NCBI GenBank assembly: GCA_002696485.1
Contig: NZTP01000083.1
Location: 1-64,000 of the forward strand
DNA: 64,000 nt
Source: Altibacter sp.
Lineage (GTDB): Bacteria > Bacteroidota > Bacteroidia > Flavobacteriales > Flavobacteriaceae
Direction: 5' to 3'
This document shows, one piece after another, positions 19,277 to 29,700 of the stretch. Within the stretch, counting starts at the first letter, position 1, and each line of letters begins with the position of its first letter. The position numbers and the translations under genes were made by a program. Under the pieces are notes generated by a model. It saw only the letters and a program-made list of their open reading frames with translations, made no database searches and was not told where the DNA came from.

Positions 19277-22200
19277 ATGAAGAAAATTAACATCATTATA
19301 ACTTTTATAGGAGTTTCCTTCTTTTTTGGATGCGCTTCCTATGCACCTCAATATCGCAACACAAATACCAATCACGAACTTCCCACGGCAAAAAAAGAAG
19401 TGGATCACACCTTTTTTTTATTGGGTGATGCGGGCTTTGCCGAAGATCCTTCGGGTTCTATGGCATTGCGTTCCTTTCAGGAGCATCTCAAAGAAAATAC
19501 TTCAAAAAATAGTCATGTGATCTTTTTAGGGAATAGCTTTTATCCATCGGGGATGTCTTCTGAAACACCTCCAAAAGCTTCTAATATTGACGCTCAGTTA
19601 AAGGCTATAGAGGGGCACGAAGGGAACGTGATGATCCTTCCGGGAGAATTGGACTGGCGCTCCAGTGTCGATGGTCTTGAATATGAAGAAGATTACCTGA
19701 AAGCGCGTTATGACGGGAAGGATATTCTGCAACCCAATAACGGTTGTCCTTTAGAGAGTATCGAGATCGGTGACGATATACAATTGATCGTCATAGATTC
19801 GCAATGGTATATCGAAAGCTGGGACGATCACCCGAAGATGAATGATAAGTGTGAGATCAAGACTCGCCGAAAATTCTTCATAGAAATTGAAGGGGAACTA
19901 AAAAAGAATAAAGGAAAGACCATCCTTTTTGCAACCCACCATCCACTCATTACCAACGGAAAGCATGGCGGTCGCTACACAGCTTTAAACCAAGTAGTAC
20001 CAATTCCCGGTCTTGCTACGGTGATCACCCAAGTGCGAAGCCAAGGAGCAATCTCAAGACAAGACCGTTATAATGAAAGGTACAACGATCTTATGAGTCG
20101 GCTGAATGTAATGGCCAAAGACCACGATCAATTGGTCTTTATTTCAGGACACGACCAGTCGCTTCAGTATTCCGAAGATAAGAACACAAAACAGATCGTG
20201 TCGGGAGCAGCGGGCGATGCAACAGCGGCAGCGCTGGGACCTCATGGATTGTTTAGTTTTGGCGGACAAGGATTTGCGGTTGTGACCGTATTTAAGGACG
20301 GTTCTTCTCAGGCAACATTTTACAAAGCAGAAGAAGACGGCGGCGCGACGGTTCTCTTTCAGAAGGAGATCATTAAAGCACCTAAAAAATACGATACATC
20401 CGGACTGCCGGATTCGTTTCCGGCAACTGTGAAAGCTTCGGTCTATGACGATGCGCTGGTAGAGCGAACCGGGTTTTTTAAGACTGTCTGGGGAGATCAT
20501 TACCGAAAAGTATACGGCACCGAAGTGACAGCTAAGGTTGTAGAAATAGACACTTTATATGGCGGATTGAAAGTGATCCGGGCAGGAGGAGGACACCAAA
20601 CACGTTCTCTTCGGCTTCAGGATAAGGAAGGAAGAGATTATAATATGCGAGCCTTGAAGAAGAGTGCCGTACAATTCCTTCAAACTGTTATTGTGAAAGA
20701 TAAAGAAGTGGAAGACGATTTTAAAGATACGCTGCCCGAAGATCTTATTCTGGATTTTTATACAGCAGCACATCCGTACGGGGCATTCACGATCCCAAAG
20801 CTCGCAGCAGCTGCCAACGTGTTTCATACCAACCCGAAGTTGTACTATGTTCCAAAACAAAAAGCCTTAGGGGAATTCAACGATGCCTACGGGGATGAAC
20901 TTTACATGATCGTGGAACGACCGGACGAACCTTACGATGGTGCAATCTTTAATTATCCCGATGACATAGAGAGCACAGACGACCTCTTAGACAAGATTAG
21001 AAGCGATGAAGAGAATGTAGTCGATGAGAAGACCTATATTCGAGCGCGGGTATTCGATATGCTAATTGGAGATTGGGATCGTCACAATGACCAATGGCGC
21101 TGGGCAGAGTTTAAAGATCAGGATGGGAAAGATGTATTTGTTCCTATCCCAAGGGACCGGGATCAGGTCTATGCAAACTTCGATGGCGGACTGTTGGATG
21201 TGGTGCGTGCCTTATTCAGTACCTCTCGTCAGTTTCAAGTGTATGGTTCCGAACTGAAGCATACCAAATGGTTTAATGCGGCCGGAATTAAACTGGATAG
21301 AGCCTTGGTGGAGAACTACGGAAGAGAAGAGTGGTTGGCCCAAGCAACCTACGTACAGCAGAATGTTACCGATGCTGTCATCGATAAGGCCTTCAACGAC
21401 CTTCCGAAGGAAGCGATGGATGAAACGGCCGAGGATATAAAGAATAAATTAAAGGGTCGGAGGGATAACATTGTAAAAATTGCCGGAGAGTACTACGATT
21501 ACTTTTCAGAACTTCAAATTGTAACGGGAACCGACAAAGATGATCACTTTGAGATCACGCGCTTACCCAATGGAGAAACCAACGTAAAGGTTTTTAGAAT
21601 AAAGGATGGTGAAAAAGGAGAAAAGATCGTAGACAGGACGTATACCGCACAGGACACTAAAGAACTATGGATCTACGGACTAGATGATGATGATGTGTTT
21701 GAAGTATCCGGAAACGGTAATAAACCTATTTTTATGCGAATTATAGGCGGTCAAAATAATGACACCTATAAGATAAAGAACGGGCGGGCGATAAAGGTAT
21801 ACGATCATAAAAGTCAGAAAAATACCATTGAAGAAAAAGGAGGTGCCGGTTTTCGTCTTACCGACAATTATAACTTTAATACCTATGAATATACCAAGCA
21901 GATCCAATCCACCAACTTATTCTTACCTTCCATAGGCGCCAATCCGGACGACGGTTTTAAGGTGGGGATTAGCAATGTATACACGGTGAATGGTTTTCAG
22001 CAGAATCCTTTTGCACAACAGCACCGCTTTGCTGCCGGTTATTATGTCGCTACGCAAAGTTTTGACGTGAGTTATGAAGGTGAGTTTGCAAATATCTTCG
22101 GAAGCTATAACTTCTTGATAGGCGCTCATTACAGGAATCCGAACTACGCAGTGAATTTCTTCGGCTTCGGAAATGAGACCATCAATCCCGAGTATGAAGA

Positions 22201-22957
22201 TGAAGATATGTTCGATCTGGATTATAATAGGGTACGTCTTGGAGGGTACGGAGGACACTTCGGTATTCAGAAGGATTCTCCTTACGGCAGTCTGTATCGG
22301 TTTACAGCACGCTTCGATGGCTATGAAGTAGAGGATACCCCCGGCCGCTTTATAAGCATGTTCCCTGTAACCGAATTGGACGAGACTAAATATTTTGCTA
22401 CTCTGGAAGCTACGTATGGTTATGAGAGCTATGACAATAAAGTGAATCCGTCCCGAGGAATGAAATTTGACCTCACAGTAGGAGGGACACAAGATGTCGA
22501 GGGATCCAACGATCTGTTTGGATACGTGAATCCGTATGTTGCGTTCTATAACGCCATCACCCAAGACCGAAAGTTGGTACTAAAGACCGTTGCACAAGGA
22601 CAAGTACGTTTGGGAGATGATTTTGAATTCTATCAAGCAGCACAATTAGGCAGCGACACGGGGCTCCGGGGCTATCGCGATGAGCGCTTTACAGGTAAAA
22701 CAGCAGCAGCGGGAAGTGTAGACCTACGGTATAGTTTTAACAGGTTCAAGACCGGATTGACACCGGTTCAAATAGGTATCTTTGGAGGCGCTGATGCAGG
22801 TCGTGTATGGCTTCCCAATGAGGATTCAGATGTATGGCACACAGATGTTGGCGGTGGTTTCTGGGTAAATGCAGCCGATATCTTAAGTGGGACCCTCAAT
22901 GTATTTGCCGGAGATGAAGGGATACGTTTAACCTTTGGACTGGCCGTTTCAATGTAA
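19277..22957 (+). CDS. Tandem paralogue 1: lipoprotein with degenerate phosphoesterase, kinase-like middle domain and Omp85-like barrel
   Basis: 1226 residues. Lipobox FFFGC puts the lipidated Cys at 19. Residues ~43-370 follow a purple-acid-phosphatase/calcineurin-like layout: GDAG at 50 and HH at 221 remain, but GDN has become GNS (85), GNHD has become GELD (123) and GHxH has become GHDQ (291). Residues ~400-660 carry kinase-like signs: GGGHQT (437), MRALKK (457), the catalytic-loop-like GDWDRH (598) and PRDRDQ (625). A segment with GTDKDD and GLDDDD follows. The last ~330 residues are a beta barrel with the Omp85 loop motif LRGYRDERFTG. I infer an outer-membrane protein with an inactive phosphoesterase and a possibly active kinase-like domain. 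It is the first of three tandem copies, 7 bp from the next. Confidence 0.9.
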   Translation: MKKINIIITFIGVSFFFGCASYAPQYRNTNTNHELPTAKKEVDHTFFLLGDAGFAEDPSGSMALRSFQEHLKENTSKNSHVIFLGNSFYPSGMSSETPPKASNIDAQLKAIEGHEGNVMILPGELDWRSSVDGLEYEEDYLKARYDGKDILQPNNGCPLESIEIGDDIQLIVIDSQWYIESWDDHPKMNDKCEIKTRRKFFIEIEGELKKNKGKTILFATHHPLITNGKHGGRYTALNQVVPIPGLATVITQVRSQGAISRQDRYNERYNDLMSRLNVMAKDHDQLVFISGHDQSLQYSEDKNTKQIVSGAAGDATAAALGPHGLFSFGGQGFAVVTVFKDGSSQATFYKAEEDGGATVLFQKEIIKAPKKYDTSGLPDSFPATVKASVYDDALVERTGFFKTVWGDHYRKVYGTEVTAKVVEIDTLYGGLKVIRAGGGHQTRSLRLQDKEGRDYNMRALKKSAVQFLQTVIVKDKEVEDDFKDTLPEDLILDFYTAAHPYGAFTIPKLAAAANVFHTNPKLYYVPKQKALGEFNDAYGDELYMIVERPDEPYDGAIFNYPDDIESTDDLLDKIRSDEENVVDEKTYIRARVFDMLIGDWDRHNDQWRWAEFKDQDGKDVFVPIPRDRDQVYANFDGGLLDVVRALFSTSRQFQVYGSELKHTKWFNAAGIKLDRALVENYGREEWLAQATYVQQNVTDAVIDKAFNDLPKEAMDETAEDIKNKLKGRRDNIVKIAGEYYDYFSELQIVTGTDKDDHFEITRLPNGETNVKVFRIKDGEKGEKIVDRTYTAQDTKELWIYGLDDDDVFEVSGNGNKPIFMRIIGGQNNDTYKIKNGRAIKVYDHKSQKNTIEEKGGAGFRLTDNYNFNTYEYTKQIQSTNLFLPSIGANPDDGFKVGISNVYTVNGFQQNPFAQQHRFAAGYYVATQSFDVSYEGEFANIFGSYNFLIGAHYRNPNYAVNFFGFGNETINPEYEDEDMFDLDYNRVRLGGYGGHFGIQKDSPYGSLYRFTARFDGYEVEDTPGRFISMFPVTELDETKYFATLEATYGYESYDNKVNPSRGMKFDLTVGGTQDVEGSNDLFGYVNPYVAFYNAITQDRKLVLKTVAQGQVRLGDDFEFYQAAQLGSDTGLRGYRDERFTGKTAAAGSVDLRYSFNRFKTGLTPVQIGIFGGADAGRVWLPNEDSDVWHTDVGGGFWVNAADILSGTLNVFAGDEGIRLTFGLAVSM

Positions 22958-22964
22958 TTATTTT

Positions 22965-25900
22965 ATGATCAAAAAAAGTGTATTCGTTCTATTAGTCATG
23001 GTACTATTCGGTTCGTGCGCCTCCTATGATGCGCTCTATCGTGAACCCGATAGGCAAGTGGTTTATCCTTCAGAAAAGAAGGTGGAAAAAACTTTCTATC
23101 TCATTGGTGACGCAGGACTTTCCCCAATGGACGGTATGAGCGACGCCCTTAAAACACTTCAAAACCTCATAAAGGATAAGGACACCGAAGGCGATTTTGC
23201 GATATATTTAGGTGATAATATCTATCCCGACGGAATGCCTCCACAAGATCAACCCATAGGGCGTAAGTGGGCCGAGAACCATTTGGATGCACAACTTAGA
23301 GCACTCGAAGATTTTAAGGGTGAGATTGTTTTTATACCGGGAAATCACGACTGGTATAACGATGGTCTCGCAGGGTTACGCCGTGAAGAACTCTATTTAG
23401 AATTCGCGTCGGGTAAAAATCTATTACGACCCTCAGGGGGCTGCCCTCTTGAAAGCATTGATCTGGGCGAGAACATTCAGTTGATCGTAATAGATACACA
23501 GTGGTATTTGGAGGACTGGAACACAGACCCTAGTATCAATGAGAATTGTGAGATAAAGACGCGAGAAAAGTTCTTTATAGAAGTGGAGACCGAATTGGAA
23601 AAGAATCAAGGTAAGACCATTCTTTTTGCAATGCATCATCCTATGTTTACCTACGGTGCCCATGGCGGACACTTCGCTTTAAAAAAACATTTGTATCCAT
23701 TGCAAAAAAAGATACCAATGCCTATTCTCGCTTCATTGGTGGCGCAAATACGGTCGCAGGGAGGCGTTTCGGTGCAAGACCGTTATAACGAATTGTATAA
23801 CAAATTAATGACGCGCTTGGCGACCATTTCAAAAAAGAGCAAGCGCCTTGTCTTTGCATCGGGTCACGAACACAGCATGCATCACATTGAGCAAGATGGG
23901 TTAATTCAGATCCAAACAGGCAACGGTGCTAAATCGAGTTTTGCAGATCTTGGACAATTTGGTGAATTTAGCTACGGCGGACAAGGATTTGCGGTTATGG
24001 ATGTGTTTGAGGACGGATCGTCGTGGGTAAAATACTATGGTGTTGGAGATAATTACACCCCTGAGCTATTGTTCCAAAAGGAGATCATCGCTCCTCCAAA
24101 ACCTTATGACATCAGCAGTTTGCCAAAATTGCCAAAAGATCTAAAAACAATAAGCGTACCTATCTACAAGCAAGACTCTATCAATGAGGCGCTATTCTTT
24201 AAAACCGTGTGGGGAAAAAAATATAAGGATGTGTACGCTCTCCCCGTTGAAGCTCCCATTGGTTACTTGGATACCCTCTTTGGAGGTGTTACCGTAATTG
24301 GTGAAAGCAGTAATAAGAATTTTAAAGCCTTGCGATTAGAAGATAAGGATGGGAACGAATACCGAATGCGTACCCTAAAGAAAAATGCGCTAAATTTTCT
24401 AACAAAAATAGATGTTTCCTTAGACCCTCAAAACGTAGAAGCCTCACAAGAGACCGATGCAAAGGAAGAGATATCGTTTCCCGATAATTTTGATAGTAAC
24501 TTCTATACCGCTACCCACCCATACGCCCAAATGGCGATTCCTGTTTTGGCAGATGCGATCGAGATCTTTAATACAAAACCCAGGTTGTATTATATTCCCA
24601 AGCAGGAGCGTCTAGGTAATTACAACGAGAATTTTGGAAATGACCTGTACTATATTTCAATACAACCCAATGAGGATAGCGAGGGCCAACGCACCTTCGA
24701 ATATCCGGACGATATCGAGACCACGGATGATATCCTTATTAAAATGCGCGCCCGTGCCGATCTCCGAGTGGATGAGCAAAATTATATAAAATCAAGATTA
24801 TTCAATATGCTTATTGGCGATTGGGATCGTGAAAGCGATCACTGGCGTTGGGCCGAGTACTACAACAGGGACAGCCTTAATGTATTTGTACCCATCCCGA
24901 AGAATCAAGACGATGCTTTTTCCAGCTTTGAAGGGAGCATCCTCGATGTGGCAAAGTCTATCTTCGGAAGCAATAACCAGAAGCATATCTATAGTGAAGA
25001 CATACGGGATTTGCAATACTTTAATGAAGAAGGGATCATTCTGGACAGAGCGCTTCTGAAGCGCTCGGGGAGAGCCCAATGGATCTTTTTGGCCGAAACA
25101 ATGCAGAAAACGTTAACCGATTCGCTCATTGATGCGGCCTTTATGAGGGTTCCTGAAGAGGTACGTGAAGAATCCTTAAAAGAGATTATTGAAACCTTGA
25201 AAGCTCGAAGAGAGAACTTAGTGGACATAGCAGATCGTTACTATTCCTATTTGGCTACGCAGCAAACCATAGAAGGAAGTAATTATAACGACTATTTTGA
25301 GATCACAAGACTGCCGGAAGGGATGACCAATGTTAAAGTATATGCTAATTATAAGGATGCACGGAAGGAACCGGCCATCGATCGCACGTTCAGGGCCAAG
25401 GAGACACGTGAGATTTGGATCTATGGTTTGGATGGTAAAGATACGTTCGAAATACATGGCGACACAGACGGAGATCTGATCTTTGTCCGATTGATTGGAG
25501 GACAAGGGATCGACACTTATAAACTCATAGAAGGCGAAAATGCTAAGGTGTACGATCATGAAAGCAGAGAAAGTAATGTGGAAGTGCGAAAAGGGGGCAG
25601 TCTTCGATTTACCGATGTGTACAATCTGAATGTGTACGATTACCGGAAACAGATCACGCGCTCCAACGATTATGCTTCAGTCTTTGGCTACAATCCGGAT
25701 GACGGCATGAATGCGGGTATACAATTCACATATCTGGTAAATAATTATCAACGAAATCCGTTCTCCCAAAAACACACGGCCCGAGCATCTTACTATTTTG
25801 ACACTTCAAGTTTTGATGTAGAATACAATGCAGAATATGCTAATATTCAGAACGATAGAAATCTTAGTTTTGGCCTCTATTTTACCAGTCCAAACTATAC

Positions 25901-26696
25901 GGTAAACTATTTCGGCTACGGAAATGAGACGCTTAATCCTGAAGAGGAATTAGGGATCGAGAACAATAGGGTCGAATTACAGACTATTGCTGCCAACATT
26001 GGTTTGCTTCGAAACTCTAATTTTGGTAGTTTCTTTAAACTTCAAACAAAAGTGGAAGCCATACGGCTTCACAGTCCGTTGCCCGCCTCACTTTCACCAA
26101 ATGCGACTTTGATACAAGACGAAACTTCCTATTTCGGAACGCTGGAAGGACTTTATAACTATCGCAGCTACGACAATCCGTTGAACCCAACTAAAGGAAT
26201 GATGTTCGATCTTTCGGCGGGAGCTACCGACAATTTAAAGGATTTAGACAGGATATTCGGATTTCTTAAAACCCGACTGGGTTTTTATAATGCTTTAACG
26301 AGAAACAAGAAGGTTGTTCTTAAAACGAATATTCAGGCAGGATTTAACTTCGATAACAATTTTGAATTTTATCAAGGTGTGACCTTAGGCGCTAATAACG
26401 GCTTACGGGGGTACCGGGAGGAACGGTTTACCGGAAAATCATCTTTAGTTGGAAGTGCCGATGTGCGGTATAGTTTCAACGAATTTAAAATAGAACTCAT
26501 CCCCATTCAGGTGGGGGTCTATGGAGGAGCCGACCTTGGGAAGGTCTGGGTACCGGGCCATGAATCCGATAAATGGCACAATTCCTTAGGCGGCGGGTTA
26601 TGGATCAATGGTTCGGGTGGCCTCAATGGATCTTTCAGTGCTTTTCATTCGGTGGAAGGGACGCGCTACGTGTTTGGCTTCGGCCTTACCTTTTAA
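22965..26696 (+). CDS. Tandem paralogue 2: lipoprotein with intact phosphoesterase motifs, degenerate kinase-like domain and Omp85-like barrel
   Basis: 1243 residues from the ATG at 22965; an earlier in-frame start at 22935 would overlap paralogue 1 and bury the signal peptide. Lipobox FGSC, Cys at 18. The phosphoesterase domain keeps every metal motif of the purple-acid-phosphatase type: GDAG (48), GDNIY (83), GNHDW (126), HHP (224) and GHEH (300). The kinase-like domain is altered instead: the glycine-rich GGGHQT becomes ESSNKN (~447), DRH becomes DRE (~621) and RDRDQ becomes KNQDD (646). MRTLKK is kept. The barrel has LRGYREERFTG. It should be an active surface or periplasmic metallophosphoesterase. 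Compared with copies 1 and 3 it is the most diverged. Confidence 0.92.
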   Translation: MIKKSVFVLLVMVLFGSCASYDALYREPDRQVVYPSEKKVEKTFYLIGDAGLSPMDGMSDALKTLQNLIKDKDTEGDFAIYLGDNIYPDGMPPQDQPIGRKWAENHLDAQLRALEDFKGEIVFIPGNHDWYNDGLAGLRREELYLEFASGKNLLRPSGGCPLESIDLGENIQLIVIDTQWYLEDWNTDPSINENCEIKTREKFFIEVETELEKNQGKTILFAMHHPMFTYGAHGGHFALKKHLYPLQKKIPMPILASLVAQIRSQGGVSVQDRYNELYNKLMTRLATISKKSKRLVFASGHEHSMHHIEQDGLIQIQTGNGAKSSFADLGQFGEFSYGGQGFAVMDVFEDGSSWVKYYGVGDNYTPELLFQKEIIAPPKPYDISSLPKLPKDLKTISVPIYKQDSINEALFFKTVWGKKYKDVYALPVEAPIGYLDTLFGGVTVIGESSNKNFKALRLEDKDGNEYRMRTLKKNALNFLTKIDVSLDPQNVEASQETDAKEEISFPDNFDSNFYTATHPYAQMAIPVLADAIEIFNTKPRLYYIPKQERLGNYNENFGNDLYYISIQPNEDSEGQRTFEYPDDIETTDDILIKMRARADLRVDEQNYIKSRLFNMLIGDWDRESDHWRWAEYYNRDSLNVFVPIPKNQDDAFSSFEGSILDVAKSIFGSNNQKHIYSEDIRDLQYFNEEGIILDRALLKRSGRAQWIFLAETMQKTLTDSLIDAAFMRVPEEVREESLKEIIETLKARRENLVDIADRYYSYLATQQTIEGSNYNDYFEITRLPEGMTNVKVYANYKDARKEPAIDRTFRAKETREIWIYGLDGKDTFEIHGDTDGDLIFVRLIGGQGIDTYKLIEGENAKVYDHESRESNVEVRKGGSLRFTDVYNLNVYDYRKQITRSNDYASVFGYNPDDGMNAGIQFTYLVNNYQRNPFSQKHTARASYYFDTSSFDVEYNAEYANIQNDRNLSFGLYFTSPNYTVNYFGYGNETLNPEEELGIENNRVELQTIAANIGLLRNSNFGSFFKLQTKVEAIRLHSPLPASLSPNATLIQDETSYFGTLEGLYNYRSYDNPLNPTKGMMFDLSAGATDNLKDLDRIFGFLKTRLGFYNALTRNKKVVLKTNIQAGFNFDNNFEFYQGVTLGANNGLRGYREERFTGKSSLVGSADVRYSFNEFKIELIPIQVGVYGGADLGKVWVPGHESDKWHNSLGGGLWINGSGGLNGSFSAFHSVEGTRYVFGFGLTF

Positions 26697-26712
26697 TAAA
26701 TAATGTATAGCT

Positions 26713-29700
26713 ATGATGCGATGTTGTATCCTTTTACTTTTTAGTATGATTCTTATCGCTTCCTGTACCACTTCAGGTACGGTGATCGATAGGAATGCTT
26801 CAGAAGTGTGGCAAGACGATAAGGATACCGTATCGGTAAAGGCGACATTCATTATAACCGGAAACGCGTCCGGCTTTAATAGTGATAAAGTATTATCAGC
26901 CATAAAAGAAACGATTGTTGCAACGCCTTCAGAAAAGCGTTACATCCTGTTTGTGGGAGACAATATACGTGGGGATAGCGAAGCTAAAATTAAAGAGAAT
27001 CTGGATAAGCAAATTGCCGTATCAAAAGCCAGCAAAGCCAAAGCTTTCTTTGTTCCCGGTAAATACGAATGGGAATTCGATGGAACGAAAGGCTTGGAGG
27101 TTATGGAGGATTATTTGGAAAAAGCCCTTGAAACCGATGAGGTCCTAACACCCAATAATGGTTGTCCGCTGGAAAGTATCGAGATATCAGAGTCCATTCA
27201 ACTTCTCGTCATGGACAGTCAGTGGTATCTGGAAAATTGGGACAAGCATCCGGGTATGAATGATAAGTGTGAGATCAAAACACGGGAGAAGCTGCTTTTA
27301 GAGATTGAAGGAGAATTAAAGGATCATGCCAATAAACTGGTGCTGTTTGCGATCCATCATCCGTTGTATACTAATGGTTTTTATGGGGGACGGTTTTCGG
27401 CTCGCGATCATCTGTTTCCGTTTCAAGGAAATATCCCGCTTCCGGGTGTGGGTACTTTAGTAGCACAAATTAGATCGCAAGGCGGACCCTCTATGCAGGA
27501 TCGGTTTAACCTTCGGTATAGGGAGATGGTTGATGCCTTGCTTCCATTGCTCACGGAAAACGATCAACGTATCTTAGTGTTTTCGGGACACGAGAAAAAC
27601 CTCCAGTATATAGAAAAAGGAGCCATACGCCAAATTATTTCAGGTGCCGGAAATGATACCAGACCTGTTGGGATTAGTGATAACGGATTATTTTCTCACG
27701 GAGGACAAGGGTTCACCGAAGTGGCAATTTTTGAAGATGGTAGTGCTTGGGCTACCTTCTTTGGTGTAAATGCCGAAGGGAAAGTTAGTGAACTCTTTCA
27801 GAAGAAGGTCATTACAGCACCTATCCCTCCAAAGCTGGATCATCTCCCCACAAATTTTCCTAAAACAATGAAAGCTTCGGTCTACGATCTGGATCTGGTA
27901 GATCGTTCCGATTTCTTTAAGTCGTTTTGGGGCAATCACTATCGCGCGGTGTATGGAACCAAGGTTGAAGCCAAGGTCGCGGTATTGGATACGCTTTACG
28001 GAGGGCTTACTATCGAGCGACCCGGAGGCGGACACCAAACAAAGTCGTTACGACTGTTGACCAAAGAAGGGAAAGAGTACAATATGCGTGCCTTGAAGAA
28101 AAGTGCCACTCAATTTCTAAAGAGTACTACGTTTAAGGGGATAGACGGAGAGAAGTATTTTTCTGAAACCGTTACCGAAGAACTGATCTTGGATTTCTAT
28201 ACAGCGGCACACCCCTATGCGGCATTTGCCATCCCAACGCTCGCTAAGGCGGCCGGAGTGTACTACACTACGCCTGAATTATTTTATGTACCGCAACAAA
28301 AAGCGCTAGGCAAATACAATGAGGAATACGGCGACCAACTATACATGATCGTTGAAAAACCCTCTGATGAGTACACTGACAAGAAGAATTTTGGCTATCC
28401 GGATGATGTTGAAAGTACCGATGATCTCTTAAATAAACTTAGAGAAGACGAAGATTATATTTTAGATGAAGAGGCCTACATTCGGGCACGTATCTTCGAC
28501 ATGCTTATAGGCGACTGGGACCGTCATAGCGACCAGTGGCGATGGGCCGTTTTTGAAAATGAAGGAGGCAAGACCGCTTTCGTTCCAATCCCTCGGGATC
28601 GAGATCAGGTATTTGCCAATTTTGATGGAAGTTTTTTGAATGTACTGCGCAAACTCATGGGAGGTGTCAATCAGCTTGGGGTTTATGGACCGGACATTCA
28701 CGATGTGAAATGGTTTAATGTGGCGGGCTCCAAACTTGACAGAGCTTTGGTAAAACGCAGCGCCAGAGAAGTATGGCTAGAGCAGGCTAAAATCCTGCAG
28801 GCCGCCATCAACGAACAGATTGTCGATCAAGCCTTTAACGCACTTCCTAAAGAGGTGCAAGACAGTACCGTCGTCGAGATCAAATCCCATCTGCTGGCAC
28901 GTAAGGACAATTTGGTCTCCATCGTTGATCGTTATTATTCTGCTTTCATTAGGTTTCAAATGATCACCGGAACCGACAAAGACGATTACTTTGAAATTAC
29001 CCGACTCCCGAATGGGGTGACCCGTATTGTAGGATACAGGATCAAAGATGGGGAGAAAGGAGATTTGTTGTTCGATAGAACTTTTAATAGTCGGGAGACT
29101 GAAGAAATTTGGCTTTACGGTTTGGATGATGACGACGTATTTACGGTCACCGGAGAGGGAGATCATCCGGTATTGCTTCGCATTATCGGCGGGCAGGAAA
29201 AGGATCGCTACAACATACAGAACGGAAAAAGAATCAAGGTATACGATCGCCGGTCTATGGACCATGAGATCGTGAATAAAGGAGGAGCGCAATTTCGGTT
29301 TACAAACTTTTATGAAGCGAATTTGTACGATTACCAAAAGAAACCATCATCAGGGGGCAGCATAGGCTTATTTACAGGCTACAATCCCGATACCGGGCTC
29401 TCTGTAACAGCCCAATTCGAGAAGACCGTAAATCAATTTATTGCAAATCCGTACGGTCGAAAATTCAACCTAAGCGCCGAATACCACTTTTTGACCCAAG
29501 GATTAGATATTAAATTCGCCAAGCGGTATGCTGCGGCAGTGGGTTCATTCAACATGCTGCTACAAGGACGTGCAACATCCAAAAATTATACTCAAAACTT
29601 CTTTGGCTTCGGAAATGAGACCCGCAATGATGAAGAAACTTTAGGAATTGATTTCAACAGGGTAAACCTTAGTTGGTACGAAGGAGGAATTGGTCTCGAG

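Noticed and set aside
21923-22564. 213-residue open frame on the minus strand inside paralogue 1
   Set aside because: Antisense to the barrel region; no homology features, and the counterpart positions in paralogues 2 and 3 are not preserved as open frames.
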